Below, piece after piece: positions 12,108 to 23,453 of a stretch of DNA of 64,000 bases. Origin of the DNA: Fraxinus americana (lineage: Eukaryota > Streptophyta > Magnoliopsida > Lamiales > Oleaceae). The first letter of the stretch is position 1. Each line of letters begins with the position of its first letter. A model generated the notes under the pieces. That model did not search any database. It was not told where the DNA came from and was given only the letters and a program-made list of their open reading frames with translations. The position numbers and the translations under genes are program-made. The stretch covers positions 20,633,272 through 20,697,271 of the forward strand of contig CM068706.1 of NCBI GenBank assembly GCA_035079005.1. The letters run 5' to 3'.

Positions 12108-12407
12108 TCAGATAATATTCAAGTCTACCTCTAAAACTTGACCATCAAAATCTATTTGTACTGCTTTGACTATCTTACTGGTATCGATAGTTCCTCCTGA
12201 CGGTAAACTAACCTCGAGGATACTACCAGTATCTTCTCCTATTAAGTTCAGTCTTTCTAAACATGCATCAGCTATAAATGAATGCGTGGCTCCCGAGTCT
12301 ATTAGTGCATATACAGGGATACTAGAAATAGATAGTATACCTGTTATCATATTATCATGCTCAAAATGGGAAGGAAATACAGTATGGAGAATAGTTAAGA
12401 CATGCAC
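12108..12407 (-). pseudogene. E1 aspartic protease
   Basis: A 99-codon frame with the active-site motif ALIDSGATHSF near residues 33-43, the usual Ty3/gypsy retropepsin signature. It overlaps the 3' end of the gag frame by 13 bases in a different frame, and ends at a TGA before ILGMD. The first 20 or so residues read poorly: a short diverged duplication (12403-12440 against 12305-12352) seems to have damaged the gag-protease joint. Confidence 0.85.
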
Positions 12408-13480
12408 AAGAATACCAGAATAACTAGTATACCTGCAATCACGTCAGAATCCTCCGCTGCATCCATAGCAAATACTCTTGCTTTCCCTCTTCTGTTCTGG
12501 TCCAGGTTCGTCTTCTGATTGGAACCCTGGGCGGACGGAGCACGACAATCTGTCGCAAAGTGACCCGGCTGGCCGCATTTGTAGCAGACACCCCTTCCAA
12601 AAAGACACTCTCCTTTATGCAACCTCTGACACTTAGGGCAGGGTGGAGTGAAATTGGTCATCTGTCTCCCTGTTGGCCCTGGATTCGGCCTCTTGTTAAA
12701 TGCTTGATTCCGATTTTGATTCTGATTCTGGTTCTGATTGCGATTTGGACCTTGCCACTTCCTCTTTCCTTGATACCTCTGCTCATTATGGTTGCTTTGG
12801 TTCCCAACTCTCACACCGGCATAGGCTACTGCTTGAGCCTTCTTCACTACCTCTCTGTAGTTCGGCAGCTCATGTGAACTGATAATCTGTCGAACATCAA
12901 AGAGTGGACCTCTCTCAAAACGTCGTGCCTTTTGGAACTCAGTATCCACCAGATGTGGAGCATAACGTGACAGTTCCTCAAACTTCCTCTCGTATTCCGT
13001 TATATCCATTTCGCCCTGTACCAAACGCAAAAACTCTGACTCCTTGTGGTCTCTGAGGGCTTGTGGGAAAAACTTATCCCTGATCTCGTTCTTAAACTTG
13101 TCCCAAGTTAGAGCTGCTAGCTGCTCTTCACTCTTCGTCCGAGATGCCGATTCCCACCAAAAATCAGCTCTTCCGATTAACATAAATTCTGTACAGCCTA
13201 CTTTCTTATCCTCGGGGCAAGATATATGCCTGAAGATCTTCTCGATAGACTGGAACCACTCTTCTACTGCTAGTGGACCATCTCTGCCATCGAACATAGG
13301 TGGGCGGTATCTCCTGAACTGTTCAATCACTGGTACAGTAGGGTTAACTGGTTGAGGAGCTTGTCTCATCTCTTGGACCACGTTCAGTAATCCCCTGATG
13401 ATGTCGGCTTGGGTTGGTGGTGCCATAACCTTCATAATGTTAAAAGTAGTTCGTAAAGGTTGAACTAAGTGTACCAACAT
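12395..13480 (-). CDS. E1 Gag (capsid and nucleocapsid)
   Basis: A 361-codon frame for the structural Gag protein that packages element RNA. The likely start is the internal Met at about residue 19 (MAPPTQADI), a common Tekay gag start; the longer 5' extension has no support. The retrotransposon gag domain spans about residues 75-175 (FDGRDGPLAVEEW through FFPQALRDH). A low-complexity Asn/Gln run (NQNQNQNQN) precedes one CCHC zinc knuckle, CYKCGQPGHFATDC, near residues 299-312. The last 20 residues come from the damaged gag-protease joint. Confidence 0.9.
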   Translation of the reverse strand: MLVHLVQPLRTTFNIMKVMAPPTQADIIRGLLNVVQEMRQAPQPVNPTVPVIEQFRRYRPPMFDGRDGPLAVEEWFQSIEKIFRHISCPEDKKVGCTEFMLIGRADFWWESASRTKSEEQLAALTWDKFKNEIRDKFFPQALRDHKESEFLRLVQGEMDITEYERKFEELSRYAPHLVDTEFQKARRFERGPLFDVRQIISSHELPNYREVVKKAQAVAYAGVRVGNQSNHNEQRYQGKRKWQGPNRNQNQNQNQNRNQAFNKRPNPGPTGRQMTNFTPPCPKCQRLHKGECLFGRGVCYKCGQPGHFATDCRAPSAQGSNQKTNLDQNRRGKARVFAMDAAEDSDVIAGILVILVFLCMS

Positions 13481-13638
13481 CGAAGAAGATAACTCGACAA
13501 AAATGAAAATTGAAAACCAAACATCATTTCATTTAAAACTCAACTTCTTTTAATGAAGGTACATGGGTAGGAAGGTACGTATGCCGAACATTTTTTTTTA
13601 ATACAATAAATGTCGAGTCTACTCTAACTTCTATCTCT

Positions 13639-14169
13639 CTACTCTCCTTCGGTTACACATGATTCAGCGTCCGAGAACTCTCCTAGCGCTGGATCAGTGT
13701 CTTCTTCTGGTTCATCTTCTTCTTCTGGGTCTTCTTCGGGTTCTTCTTCTTCTTCTGGGTCTTCTTCGGGATCTAACCCGTCCTCTTGCTCAGGTTCGGG
13801 CTCGGGCACTGGCTCATGTTTCGGCTCCCCTTCAGGTACAACCCCAAAGCGGTTCTCAAAGTACATGGGCCAATATGCCACAAATCTCACACAAAAAGTA
13901 TCGTATTCCATATCCACATTAGGTGACGTAAGAGCATCCATGTATATGCTAAGAGCTACTTCCGTATAATCCCCTCGAAAAGTCGAGAGTAAGTGATGGA
14001 TCGACTGGCGATTACAGGTCATGTAGCCATGCTGTATGGCCCGCTCATGTACGACATTCAACTGCTCTACGTGTTGGGCAATTGTCCAATCAAGTCTAGA
14101 CCTAAAGCGGTCGTAATCTCTAACGGCTTGTTCTACGTCACTGGGTACATTTCTACGAATGGGTGTCAT
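13639..14169 (-). CDS. E1 extra ORF upstream of gag: acidic protein of unknown function
   Basis: An intact 176-codon ORF between the leader and gag, 158 bp ahead of the gag frame. The N-terminal 110 residues look helical with charged and aromatic residues. From about residue 115 the chain is Pro/Glu/Asp-rich with (E)n blocks, ending in DAESCVTEGE. I do not recognise a domain. The equivalent position in decayed E0 (1150-1760) carries a diverged relative with the same layout, so this is unlikely to be a chance ORF. It would lie first on the genomic RNA, so gag would need reinitiation, splicing or an internal start. It could be an accessory or regulatory protein, or a gag-derived paralogue. Confidence 0.7.
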   Translation of the reverse strand: MTPIRRNVPSDVEQAVRDYDRFRSRLDWTIAQHVEQLNVVHERAIQHGYMTCNRQSIHHLLSTFRGDYTEVALSIYMDALTSPNVDMEYDTFCVRFVAYWPMYFENRFGVVPEGEPKHEPVPEPEPEQEDGLDPEEDPEEEEEPEEDPEEEDEPEEDTDPALGEFSDAESCVTEGE

Positions 14170-14514
14170 GTCCTAAACCAATTATGCAAAGTCCAATTAG
14201 GTGGGGTTATTCATCTCTTCAAGTTAAAATTTACGAGGACGTAAAAAAATCTAAAAATTCTTTCAAATTATGCTTGAACTCGTCTTTTCTTTCTTTCTTT
14301 TTCCTTCTAATTCGGATACACTTCTTTCTCATTTTTCTAAATCTCGTAAATCATTATAATAGATATCCGAAATAAAATAACGATAAACTTCGTAAACTTC
14401 TCTACATTCGGAATCAGCGGATTGGATGATGGCAGTCGCAACTTTCATTGATGATAATTTAAACAAATAAATTTTTTTTTTCAAATTTTGCCGGTCTTCA
14501 GAAACGCAGACCAA

Positions 14515-14525
14515 CTCTGATACCA
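14515..14525 (-). other. E1 primer binding site (initiator Met tRNA)
   Basis: Minus strand reads TGGTATCAGAG three bases from the 5' LTR end, complementary to the 3' end of plant initiator-Met tRNA. The leader between it and the extra ORF (14170-14514) has no other supported feature. Confidence 0.92.
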
Positions 14526-14528
14526 AGA

Positions 14529-16127
14529 TGTAACGCCCTGAGTTCCGTGAACCCGGATTGCCATGTCATATTCTTTTGTAACCGATTTAACTAACAAGAT
14601 TTGCGGAAAATAACTAAATTTCAAACTTCACATTTATAACAGTAAAAAGCCTCGAAAACAACAAAAATCATTTAATTAACTTAAGGAATTTGATTAAACT
14701 TCAAATCTCGAGTTTTGGAAATACTGAAATAACAAGTACGTTAATAGCGTTCAAATACGAAATTTTTAAATGTAAATAGCTGAATTCATTAAATCGTTGC
14801 CACATTGCCCATCAAACCCGGTCGTCTCCAAAATCTGCAAATTTGGTTAAAATGACAGTAGACTCATCCCCGATAATTAATTTACAGAATAATTGAACAT
14901 GTAAACATGCAATTCATATCGTGACATCATCATATGCTCATTTTCTTGAAAATCATAGGCTCTTTAAAAATATAGGGTGCGGGTAGTCTCGTCTCGTGCA
15001 TTTAAGCACATAAGTTATGCATAACATTCTCATCTTATCTCATAAGAGATTTTTTTCTTTCTCATGCTATTAAGCATATAAGTTATGGCAAGCATAACAA
15101 TATCATATATCTGATATGATATATTCTCTTCTCATGCATTAAAGCATATAATTAACGTAAATTCACATAAGACATGCAATTATAATTTAAACTAATTAAT
15201 GGTGGCGAGTCCACCTCAAATTATCTCAAGTTGTGTGAAAAGTGGAGCGGGGAGAAATCTCAATCTCCTAATCGTCCGTACGTTTCGTCTAGCCAAAATA
15301 GAAATTAAATTTGAATTAATATTTCGAAATTTTAAAGTCTTAAAGCGATAAAATAAAGTTTAGGGACCTAATTGGATATTTATTAAAATTGAATTTGACA
15401 AATTTAAGGGTTGAAAATGCCATTTTCAAAGTATTGGGGCTAAATGTGAAAAATAAGAACTCTAGGGACTTAATTGCAAGTTATTGAAACTGAAAATAAG
15501 AGTTTAAGGGTTGAAATTAAACTTTTAGAAGTTATGGACTAAACTGTAAATCTATTAAAACTGAAAATAGGAGTTTAGGGCTGAAATAGTAACTTTTAGA
15601 AGTTAGGGACTAAACTGTAAATATATTAAAACTGAAAATAAAACTAAAAGGGCTGAAATAGACTTTTTTATAAATTAGGGACTTAATTTAACATTTACTA
15701 AAACTGAACATAAAATTAAGAGACTGAAATTAAAAATACTTAAAATCCTAGGACCTAAATAAAACACTTTAAAAATGTGGGGGTTAGGGGTTAAATTCCA
15801 CAAATTAGGGCACAAATCCCTAGGTGACTAATTGGGCTAGAAAATTTGGGCTGCAATGATTTTCATAGTTTGGCCTAACTAATTGGACCTAAATAATCAA
15901 TACTTGGGGCTAATAAGTAATTGGACCTTAACTATTGTTTAAATATTTAGAATGATAAGAAATTCGATACGTTAAAATATTTGGGATTGAATATGATTTG
16001 AATGGATAAAAATTGATTTTATAACGGCTAGACGAACGCGTTTTCACTTTAACGTTAGGGTTTAAAATTTAACGACACGTTTTTCGAGAAAATAATTTTA
16101 TATAATTTAAAATTCTTGGTCACTACA
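14529..16127 (-). repeat. E1 5' LTR
   Basis: Runs on plus from TGTAACGCCCTGAG to TTGGTCACTACA and is followed by the AATAC duplication. Compared with 7281-8907 it lacks about 26 bp near 14856, apparently a small deletion, and differs by scattered substitutions. Confidence 0.93.
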
Positions 16128-16227
16128 AATACCGCTCTTCCGCTTCGGTGCTTACAAACCTCCTTCAATCATAATTAGTAGTAGACGACGAGGGTTCCGT
16201 GATTTTAGACTTCTTTTTCGGTGGCAT
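16128..16227 (-). pseudogene. E2 ORF3, N-terminal piece
   Basis: Minus ATG at 16227 opens MPPKKKSKITEPSSS, a basic Ser-rich start, followed by a stop and then RRFVSTEAEERY before the E1 insertion. The frame resumes at 7280. Such basic N-termini are usual in the third ORF of Athila elements. Confidence 0.65.
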
Positions 16228-16995
16228 GGGGAATTAGTTCACTGCAAGATCACATTTAGGAAAGAAATATACCAATTAGATCAACACTTGAGGCCTAAGT
16301 AACAAATTCAAAGTGACAAAGGCAAGGATGTTACAGAAATGCACATAGACATTCACTTAGGCATTTTCACGAACACCTTGTAGGCCTTAACCTCAAGCAA
16401 ACATGTAGTAACCATTTATATTCTCCATACCAACCCAATCATCCAAAATACTTGAAAATAATACAAAATCTAGGAATCTCCACCAAAAGCTAAGAATTTC
16501 AATTGAAGAGATATAGAGCCCATAATAAAGTCCTTACCTTGTGTTGTAGGATTGTCCACACTCACTTAGCTTAAGTAAAAGGGTGGATTACAAGAATAAA
16601 AAAATGGCAAAGGACAACAATTAGATTTGAAGTAGGAAAAATCTTGATTTTTGTTTGAAAACTAGGGTTAGGGGGTTGTGGAGGTGGGTTAGAGAAGAAA
16701 GGAGGAAGAGAAATAGAAAAAGAGTGAGAAAAGGGGGAAAAAATAAAAAGGGGGCGTCTTTTTATTTGAAAGGAGGCCGTGCGCCTTTGTAAAAAAAATA
16801 CCTCTGACGTAACCATTCCCACTTACAATCTAGGATCGATGCTTTCATTCTTGGATTTGTTCCTAAAAACAAAAATAGACAACATTAATAAAGTCGCTAA
16901 CAATTTAGATAATAAGTTAAAATATAAAGAGTAGAACTTAGGTTGCCTCCCAAGAAGCGCTTCTTTTACGTCATTAGCTAGACGTAGATGTGGAT
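16228..16995 (-). other. E2 spacer between integrase and ORF3
   Basis: Non-coding. It begins (minus) with a relic of the segment that follows Athila integrase (DVKEALLGRQP, near 16945-16985). Short frames at 16571-17158 are shadows or low-complexity. Confidence 0.55.
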
Positions 16996-17753
16996 TTAGG
17001 TTGATTCTTTGAGAGCAATGTCGTCCACATCTTGATCTTCCACTCCATAGTAATGTTTGAGACGTTGTCCATTTGCTTGGAATGTGGATCCATCCTTGCT
17101 TACCAACTCCACTGAACCATAAGGATATACTTTTTGAATTATAAAGGGTCCCAACCACCGTGATTTAAGCTTTCCAGGAAAAAGTTTCAACCGAGAATTG
17201 AATAAAAGAACTTGCTCACCCGGCTTGAATTCTCTCCTTAAGATTCTCTTGTCATGCCACAACTTCATTCGTTCTTTGTATATCTTTTCATTCTCATAGG
17301 CATCATTTCATAATTCCTCTAACTCGTCAAGTTGCAACAACCGTTGTGGGCCTGCTAATTTCATGTCCAAGTTTAACTTTTTCACAGCCCAATACGCTTT
17401 ATGCTTTAGTTCAACCGGCAGATGACATGCCTTCCCGAATACCAAACTATATGGTGACATTCCAATGGGTGTTTTGTATGCTGTGCAATATGCCCAAAGA
17501 GCGTCATCTAGCTTGTGCGACCAGTCCTTACGGTTGGTGTTCACTGTCTTTTCTAGAATTTACTTGATTTCTCTGTTGGATACCTCTGCTTCCCATTTGC
17601 TTGGGGGTGGTAGCCAAGTGCCAATTTGTTCCTGACATTGTACTTAGCTAAAAGTGAATTGAAAAGTTTATTGCAGAAGTGTATACTTTCATCACTTACT
17701 ATTGTCCGTGGCATACCAAATCTAGTGAAGATATTTTTCTGTAGAAACTTCAT
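16996..17753 (-). pseudogene. E2 integrase, catalytic to C-terminal part
   Basis: Three minus frames (17553-17753, 17308-17544, 16996-17268) read successively through the core second Asp region (FGMPRTIVSDE), the Glu region (GYHPQANGK, with the acidic position altered), the FGKACHLPVELKHKAYWA motif, and the GKLKSRWLGPFII C-terminal module. Frameshifts near 17550, 17546 and 17290 break it. The FGKACHLPVE segment is a good Athila/Tat marker. Confidence 0.85.
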
Positions 17754-17755
17754 AA

Positions 17756-18889
17756 CTACCTTTGCATCATAGTTGATGTAGTAATGGTTTCAACCCATTT
17801 GGATACATAATCCACTGCAAGGAGAATATATAATTGGCCGAAAGATGGTGGGAAAGGATCCATGAAATCTATGTCCCATACATCAAATAGTTCTACCTCA
17901 AGTATATTCGTTAATGGTAGTTCGTGATGCCTAGATATGTTCACCGTGCGTTGACAACGATCACATGTCTTTGCAAAAGCATAACAGTCTTTGAACCTAG
18001 TCAGCCAGTAAAATCCAGACTGTAATACCTTAGAAGCAGTACGTGTAGGACCAAAATGACCTCTATAGGGTGATGAGTGACAATACTCCGTGATTGATTT
18101 TGTTTCCTCCATAGGGACACACCTTCTGACTATTCTATCAGCACATCTTTTGATAAGTAATGGTTCATCCCACATATATAACTTGACATCATGAAGGAAT
18201 TTCTTCTTTTGATGGTGAGTCAAGTCAAGTGGCAATTCTCCGCATGCTATATAGTTAGAAAAATCTACATACCATGGAATCCTTGATGAAACTGCCAAAA
18301 GAAGCTCATCAGGAAAAGTTTCTAAAATTTGAGTGTTATCCACCACTTTTTCATTCTCCAGCCGTGAAAGGTGATCTACAACAACGTTCTCATTGCCCTT
18401 CTTGTCCCGAATCTCTACATCAAACTCTTGTAATAGCAAGACCCACATGATTAAACGGGGTTTGGCATCTTTCTTTCCAAATAGGTAGCGGATTGAGGCA
18501 TGATCTATAAAGATGATTACTTTGGTACCAATGAGATAAGCCCTGAATTTGTCACATACAAAGACTACCGCTAGCATTTCCTTCTCAATTGTTGCGTAAT
18601 TCAGTTGAGCTCCATTCAGGGTCTTGCTAGAGTAGTGAATGGCTCTGAATATTTTCTCACTCCTTTGTCCTAGCACTGCCCCAATTGTATAGTCACTGGC
18701 ATCACACATAACTTTGAATGGCTTCCCCCAATCCGATGTTATCATTACTGGTGCTGTAACTAGTTTCTCCTTTATTGTGTCAAGTGCTTTTAAACAATCT
18801 TCATCAAACACAAAAGTAGTATCCTTCTCTAAAAGGTTGCATAGAGGTTTAGCTACCTTTAAGAAGTCTTTAATAAATCTCCTGTACAA
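17756..18889 (-). pseudogene. E2 RT connection, RNase H and integrase N-terminus
   Basis: A 377-codon open frame, the longest intact piece of E2. It starts in the RT thumb (MYRRFIKDFLKVAKPL), passes through RNase H (VMCDASDYTIGAVL, EKEMLAVVF, FIDHASIRYLF) and the integrase zinc finger (HSSPYRGHFG ... CDRCQRTVN), and reaches the first catalytic Asp (FDVWDIDFMDPFP). It ends in a shifted frame near 17760. Confidence 0.88.
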
Positions 18890-19725
18890 CCCAGATGCCC
18901 CAAAAAACTCCGAATACCTCTGACATTGATGGGTGGTGGTAGTTTTGCTATTGTATCAATTTTAGCCCTGTCAACCTCAAGTCCCCTTGAAACATGGTAG
19001 CCTAGCACAATACCTTATTGTACCATAAAGTGGCATTTCTCCCAATTAAGAACTAAGCTCTTTTCCCCACAACATTGCAAAACCAAGGAGAGATTGTGAA
19101 GGCAATTGTCAAATGAAGAACTAAATACAGAAAAATTGTCCATAAATACCTCCATTATGTCCTCCACCATATCTGTAAAGATCGCCATCATGCACCTTTG
19201 AAAAGTGGCTGGTGCATTGCATAACCCAAATGACATCCGTTTGTAGGCAAAAAGTTCCATAAGGGCAGGTGCATGTTGTCTTTTCCTGATCTTCTGGTGC
19301 TATTGCAATCTGATTATCTGTCCAAGATTTGATCGATGAAAGGTAGTGGAAAGTGATCTTTCCTAGTGGCTTTGTTCAGCTTCCTATAATCAATACATAC
19401 CCTCCAACCGGTTACTGTTCTTGTTGGAATTAGTTCATTTTTATTGTTCTTGATTACCGTCATTCCACCCCTTTTTTGGCACAACTTGCATTGGGCTCAC
19501 CCATTCACTCTCTGAGATAGCAAAAATAATCCATGCCTTTAATAACTTCAATATTTCTACTCGAACCACCTCTTTCATTGTCGGGTTTAGTCTTCTTTGA
19601 TGTTCAATGGATGGCGTGTAAGAGTCCTCCATGAGGATTTTGTGCATGTAAATTGTGAGACTTATACCTTTTATATCAGATATCAACCAACCCATTGCAG
19701 TCCTGTGTTTTCGCAATACTCTTAG
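18890..19725 (-). pseudogene. E2 reverse transcriptase, broken, with mutated active site
   Basis: Minus frames cover the pol N-terminus (19441-19725: MGWLISDIKGI, VEHQ-like SIEHQRRLNPTMKEVV) and the palm (19015-19260: MSFGLCNAPATFQRCMM). The catalytic motif reads VFMDNFSVF: the second Asp of the usual FMDD is Asn, a G-to-A type change expected to kill polymerase activity. Stops and frameshifts lie between the pieces. The 5' end is cut at 19725 by the solo LTR and continues at 22537. Confidence 0.85.
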
Positions 19726-22536
19726 TGTAGCGCCCCGAGTTCCGTTAACCCGGATTGCCACGTCATCGTCTTCTGTAACTGATGTAACTAAAAAGTTTTG
19801 AGGAAAATAACTAAAATTCAAACTTCGCATTTATAACGGTAAAAATCTCGTCGACAACAAAACTCATTTTAATAACTTAAGAAAATTGATTAAATTTCAA
19901 ATCTCGAGTTTTTGAAATACTAAAATAACAAAGTACATTAATAGCGTTCAAATACGAAATTTTCAAATATAAATAACTGAATTCATTAAATTGTTGCCAC
20001 ACTACCCATTAATCACGATCGCCTCCGAAATCTGCAAATATTGTTAAAACAACGGGGTGAGTATTTCAAAGAAATACTCAGTAAACTCATCGCCGATAAT
20101 TAATTTACAGAATAATTGAACACATACTTATACAATATACAACGTGATATCATCATCATCTTTGGTTCATTTTCTTGAAAATCATAGGCTCTTTAAAAAC
20201 ATAGGCTGAGGGTAGTCTCGTCTCATGCATTTAAGCACATAAGTTATGCATAACATTCTCATCTTATCTCATAAGAGATTCTTTTCTTTCTCATACTATT
20301 AAGCATATAAGTTATGGCAAGCATAACAATATCATATATCTGATATGACATATTCTCTTCTCATGCATTAAAGCATATAATTAACGTAAATTCACATAAG
20401 ACATGCAATTATAATTTAAACTAATTAATGGTGGCGAGTCTACCTCAAATGTCTCGATTTGCATGAAAAGTGGAGCGGGATGAAATCTCAATCTCCTAAT
20501 TGTTCGTACGTATCATCTAACCAAAATAGAAAATAAGTTTGAATTAGTATTTCGAATATTTAAGGCTTTAAAGTGATAAAATAAAGTTTAGGGATTAAAT
20601 TGGAAGTTATTGAAATTGAATTTGACAAATCTAAGGGTTGAAAATACTATTTTCAAGTATTGGGGTTAAATGTGAAAAATAGGAATTCTAGGGACTTAAT
20701 TGAAAACTATTGAAACTGAAAATAAATGTTTGAGGGCTGAAATTGAACTTCTATAAGTTATGGACTAAACTGTAAATTTATTTAAAACTGAAAATAGAAG
20801 TTTAGGGCTGAAATAGTAACTTTTAAAAGTTAGGGACTAAACTGTAAATATATTAAAACTGAAAATTAAACAAAAATGCTGAAATTAAACATTTTCAGAA
20901 TTTAAGGACTTAATTGAAAATCTGTTAAAACTGAAAATAAAATATTAAGGACTGAAATAAACTTTTACAGAAACTAAGGGCTAAATTGAAATTCCTTAAA
21001 ACTGTAAATAAATTGTTAAGGACCGAAATAAAAACATTTAAAAAATTTGGGACTAAAATAATAACTATTAAAACTTAGGGGCTAAAGGGGTAAATTTTCT
21101 AAATCAAATTAAATTAAAATCATCACTCATATCTCTCTCTCTCTCATTTCGATCAAGCAGAGAGAGGGAGCAGTGCGGTGGCGTCGAGAATGGGTGGAGG
21201 TGCTGGGGGGTTTTGATGCGGATTTGAAGGGCTAAACCTAGGTGTTAGGGGTTCGAGCTTTTGGGTTTCTTGGCTCGAAATCTTGGGTTTTTCTGGTGGT
21301 GTTCGCTGCAAATGGGTGGCGAAATGAGGTAAGTCTATGGGTCTTGTATTTTCTTAGTTTTTGTGGTTGTCGGGTGTTGATTTTGAGGTGTATTGGTGGC
21401 TGTTGATTTGGGCGGTGTGTGGCCGCCCTAGAGCGGTTGCAGGTGGTGGTGCATTGAGCTCGTTCTTGAGCAGTGGGGGTGGATTCGATGTTGATGTGTG
21501 GAGTTGTAGCTGCGGGTTGTGTGTTTGCAGCTTGTTTGGTGTTAGAAATGGTTGGAGTTGGGTGTTGAGCTTGTTTTGTTGTGGTTTGTGGTGGAGTTTG
21601 GTGGTGGTCTTGGTGTTGGTGATTCGATTTCTGTTGTGAGGTGGTGAAATGGTCTCGGTTTGGGGGGTGGCTGTCGAGTGGTTGTATTTCGAATGTGGAG
21701 TTGGTGGTCTGGTGGTTTGAGCCATTGGCAGTGTACCAGTTTGGTGTTCTTGAGGTTGCAGCTTGGTGTTGGTTGGTGGTTTTGGCAGTGACGGTTCAGC
21801 CAACTATGGGTTGCTGAGGCTCGGTGGTCAGTGGCGTGAATGGGTTTTTGGGTCAGTGAGCTTGGTAGTTTGAGGTGGTGGTCTCGTGAGTGAGGTGAAT
21901 GGGCTGCATTGTGCAGTGGCTGTGGTGTGTGAGGTTGCAGCTTGGGGAGCTCACTGTTGATGCTAGAAATGGTTGTTCTAGTATCAATGGTGACCCAAGT
22001 GAAATGGAGTTGAGAGTGTGAGGGGGAGATGGTGTTGATACTAGAAATTGATATTCTAGCATCCACATTAATCTCCAAGAATTGAGGAAAAAGAGAGAGA
22101 GCTTACCAAAAATGGCTGCGTGAATTGTGGAATGGGAGAGAATGGATGAGGTTGATATATGAATAGTAATGATTAGGGCACAAATTTCTAGGTGGGTAAT
22201 TGGGCCAAGAATTGTTGGGCCTAGCATTTGGGCTGTAGGGTTTTCCAATTGGGTTTAGGTGATTTGGATTAAAATGATTTCCTTGTTGGACTTGTATAAT
22301 TGGACTTAAATATTGGGCTCTAAATATTGGACTTGAATTATTAAAATTGGATCCAAATAAAATAAATCCGAATTGAAATTAAAATGATTACTCGATATTG
22401 GATTTGATTCGAAATAATTTAAATTCATTTATAACGGCTAGACGAACGCGCTATTTCTTTAAAATTAGGGTTAAGGTTTAGCGACACGTTTTTCAAGAAA
22501 TAATTTTATATTATTTAAAAGTTCTCGGTCGCTACA
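19726..22536 (-). repeat. Solo Tekay-like LTR, long variant, inserted in E2 pol
   Basis: Starts TGTAGCGCCCCGAG and ends TCGGTCGCTACA, matching both ends and most of the body of the E1 LTRs, with no internal element. Flanks are CTTAG (19721-19725) and TTTAG (22537-22541), 4 of 5 matching. At 2811 bp it is about 1.2 kb longer than the E1 LTRs because of a block at roughly 21110-22165. That block is G/T-rich on plus with CT repeats at its start, and yields Pro/Thr/Asn-rich minus frames (21354-21803, 21542-22078) that look like low-complexity, not genes. Formed by LTR-LTR recombination that removed a full element. Confidence 0.9.
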
Positions 22537-23453
22537 TTTAGCAGCCTGTCTTCTTCGTCTGTGGAGAGTGAAGAAGAAATTATCACTTGATATGTAGAAT
22601 TGTCCTCCAAAAATGCATATCTGAGATGATCTGGTAGTTGCTTCAACTCAACTTTACTGTCTTCACTACCCTTATTGCCATCTGACCCCGTAGATTGTTG
22701 GATATCTTCACTCAATGATGGTTCATCTTCATCTTGTGAAGACTCAATAGCTAGTATGCAATCAACCAAATCATTACTCCCTACATGCTTTCCAGAAGTG
22801 TTAATGTCATCCTTCGTCATGCTACACACCATGCAATGTTCTAATGGGTCTTCAATGAATGATTTCTCTTTTGATATTACAGATTCGATGAAGTCAATTC
22901 TGTGGCAAATGTTGGCATCATCCGGAAATTTCATTACTTGGTAAATGTTGAACATCACTTCTTCGTTATTTACTCGCAAAGTCAGATGTCCTCCTTGTAC
23001 ATCAATCAAGGCCCTTCCTGTTGCTAAAAATGGCCTGCCCAAAATCAGTGGAATTTCCCGATCTTCCTCCATGTCCAAAACAATGAAATCGACTGGGAAA
23101 ATGAATTTATCAACTTTAACCAGAACATCTTCAATGATCCCTCGTGGATATGTGAGTGATCGATTAGCTAGTTGTAGAGTTACTGTTGTTGGTTTTACTT
23201 CGCCAAGTCCTAGCTTCTTGAAAACTGATAAGGGCATCAGATTGATGCTTGCTCCAAGGTTACAAAGTGCTTTGTCAAAAGAAGAACTTCCAATGGTGCA
23301 AGGGATGGTGAAACTGCCCAGATCTTTTCTCTTCTGAGGTAGTTTCTTTTGAAGGATAGCACTGCATTCCTCTGTCAATTTCACTGTTTCATACTCCTCC
23401 AACTTCATCTTCTTTAACATCATCTCCTTCATGAATTTAGCATAGTTAGGCAT
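22537..23453 (-). pseudogene. E2 aspartic protease and pol N-terminal linker
   Basis: A 312-codon minus frame (22515-23453; the last few codons lie in the solo LTR). It reads through the end of the gag-protease linker (LTEECSAILQKKLPQK), the protease (LGSFTIPCTIG, then CNLGASINLMPLSVF in place of the usual DLGAS, and PLILGRPFLAT) and a long linker with acidic residues. The active-site Asp is changed to Asn (CNLGAS), so the enzyme would be inactive. The frame continues into RT at 19725. Confidence 0.87.

Larger units (their letters stand above)
7281..16127 (-). mobile_element. E1: near-complete Tekay chromovirus (minus strand)
   Basis: LTRs of 1627 and 1599 bp, a perfect 5-bp target duplication AATAC (7276-7280 and 16128-16132), an initiator-Met primer site next to the 5' LTR, a polypurine tract next to the 3' LTR, and all coding domains in order on minus: extra ORF, gag, protease, RT, RNase H, integrase and chromodomain. 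The coding region has a handful of lesions: stops near 12108, 11318 and 10016, a frameshift near 10570, and a break at the gag-protease joint. The LTRs look about 3% different by eye, so it is moderately young. It lies in ORF3 of E2. Confidence 0.93.

Noticed and set aside
21354..22078. Minus-strand ORFs of 149 and 178 aa, Pro/Thr/Asn/His-rich
   Set aside because: They overlap each other in different frames, are low-complexity and lie wholly inside an LTR; open because the plus strand is G/T-rich.
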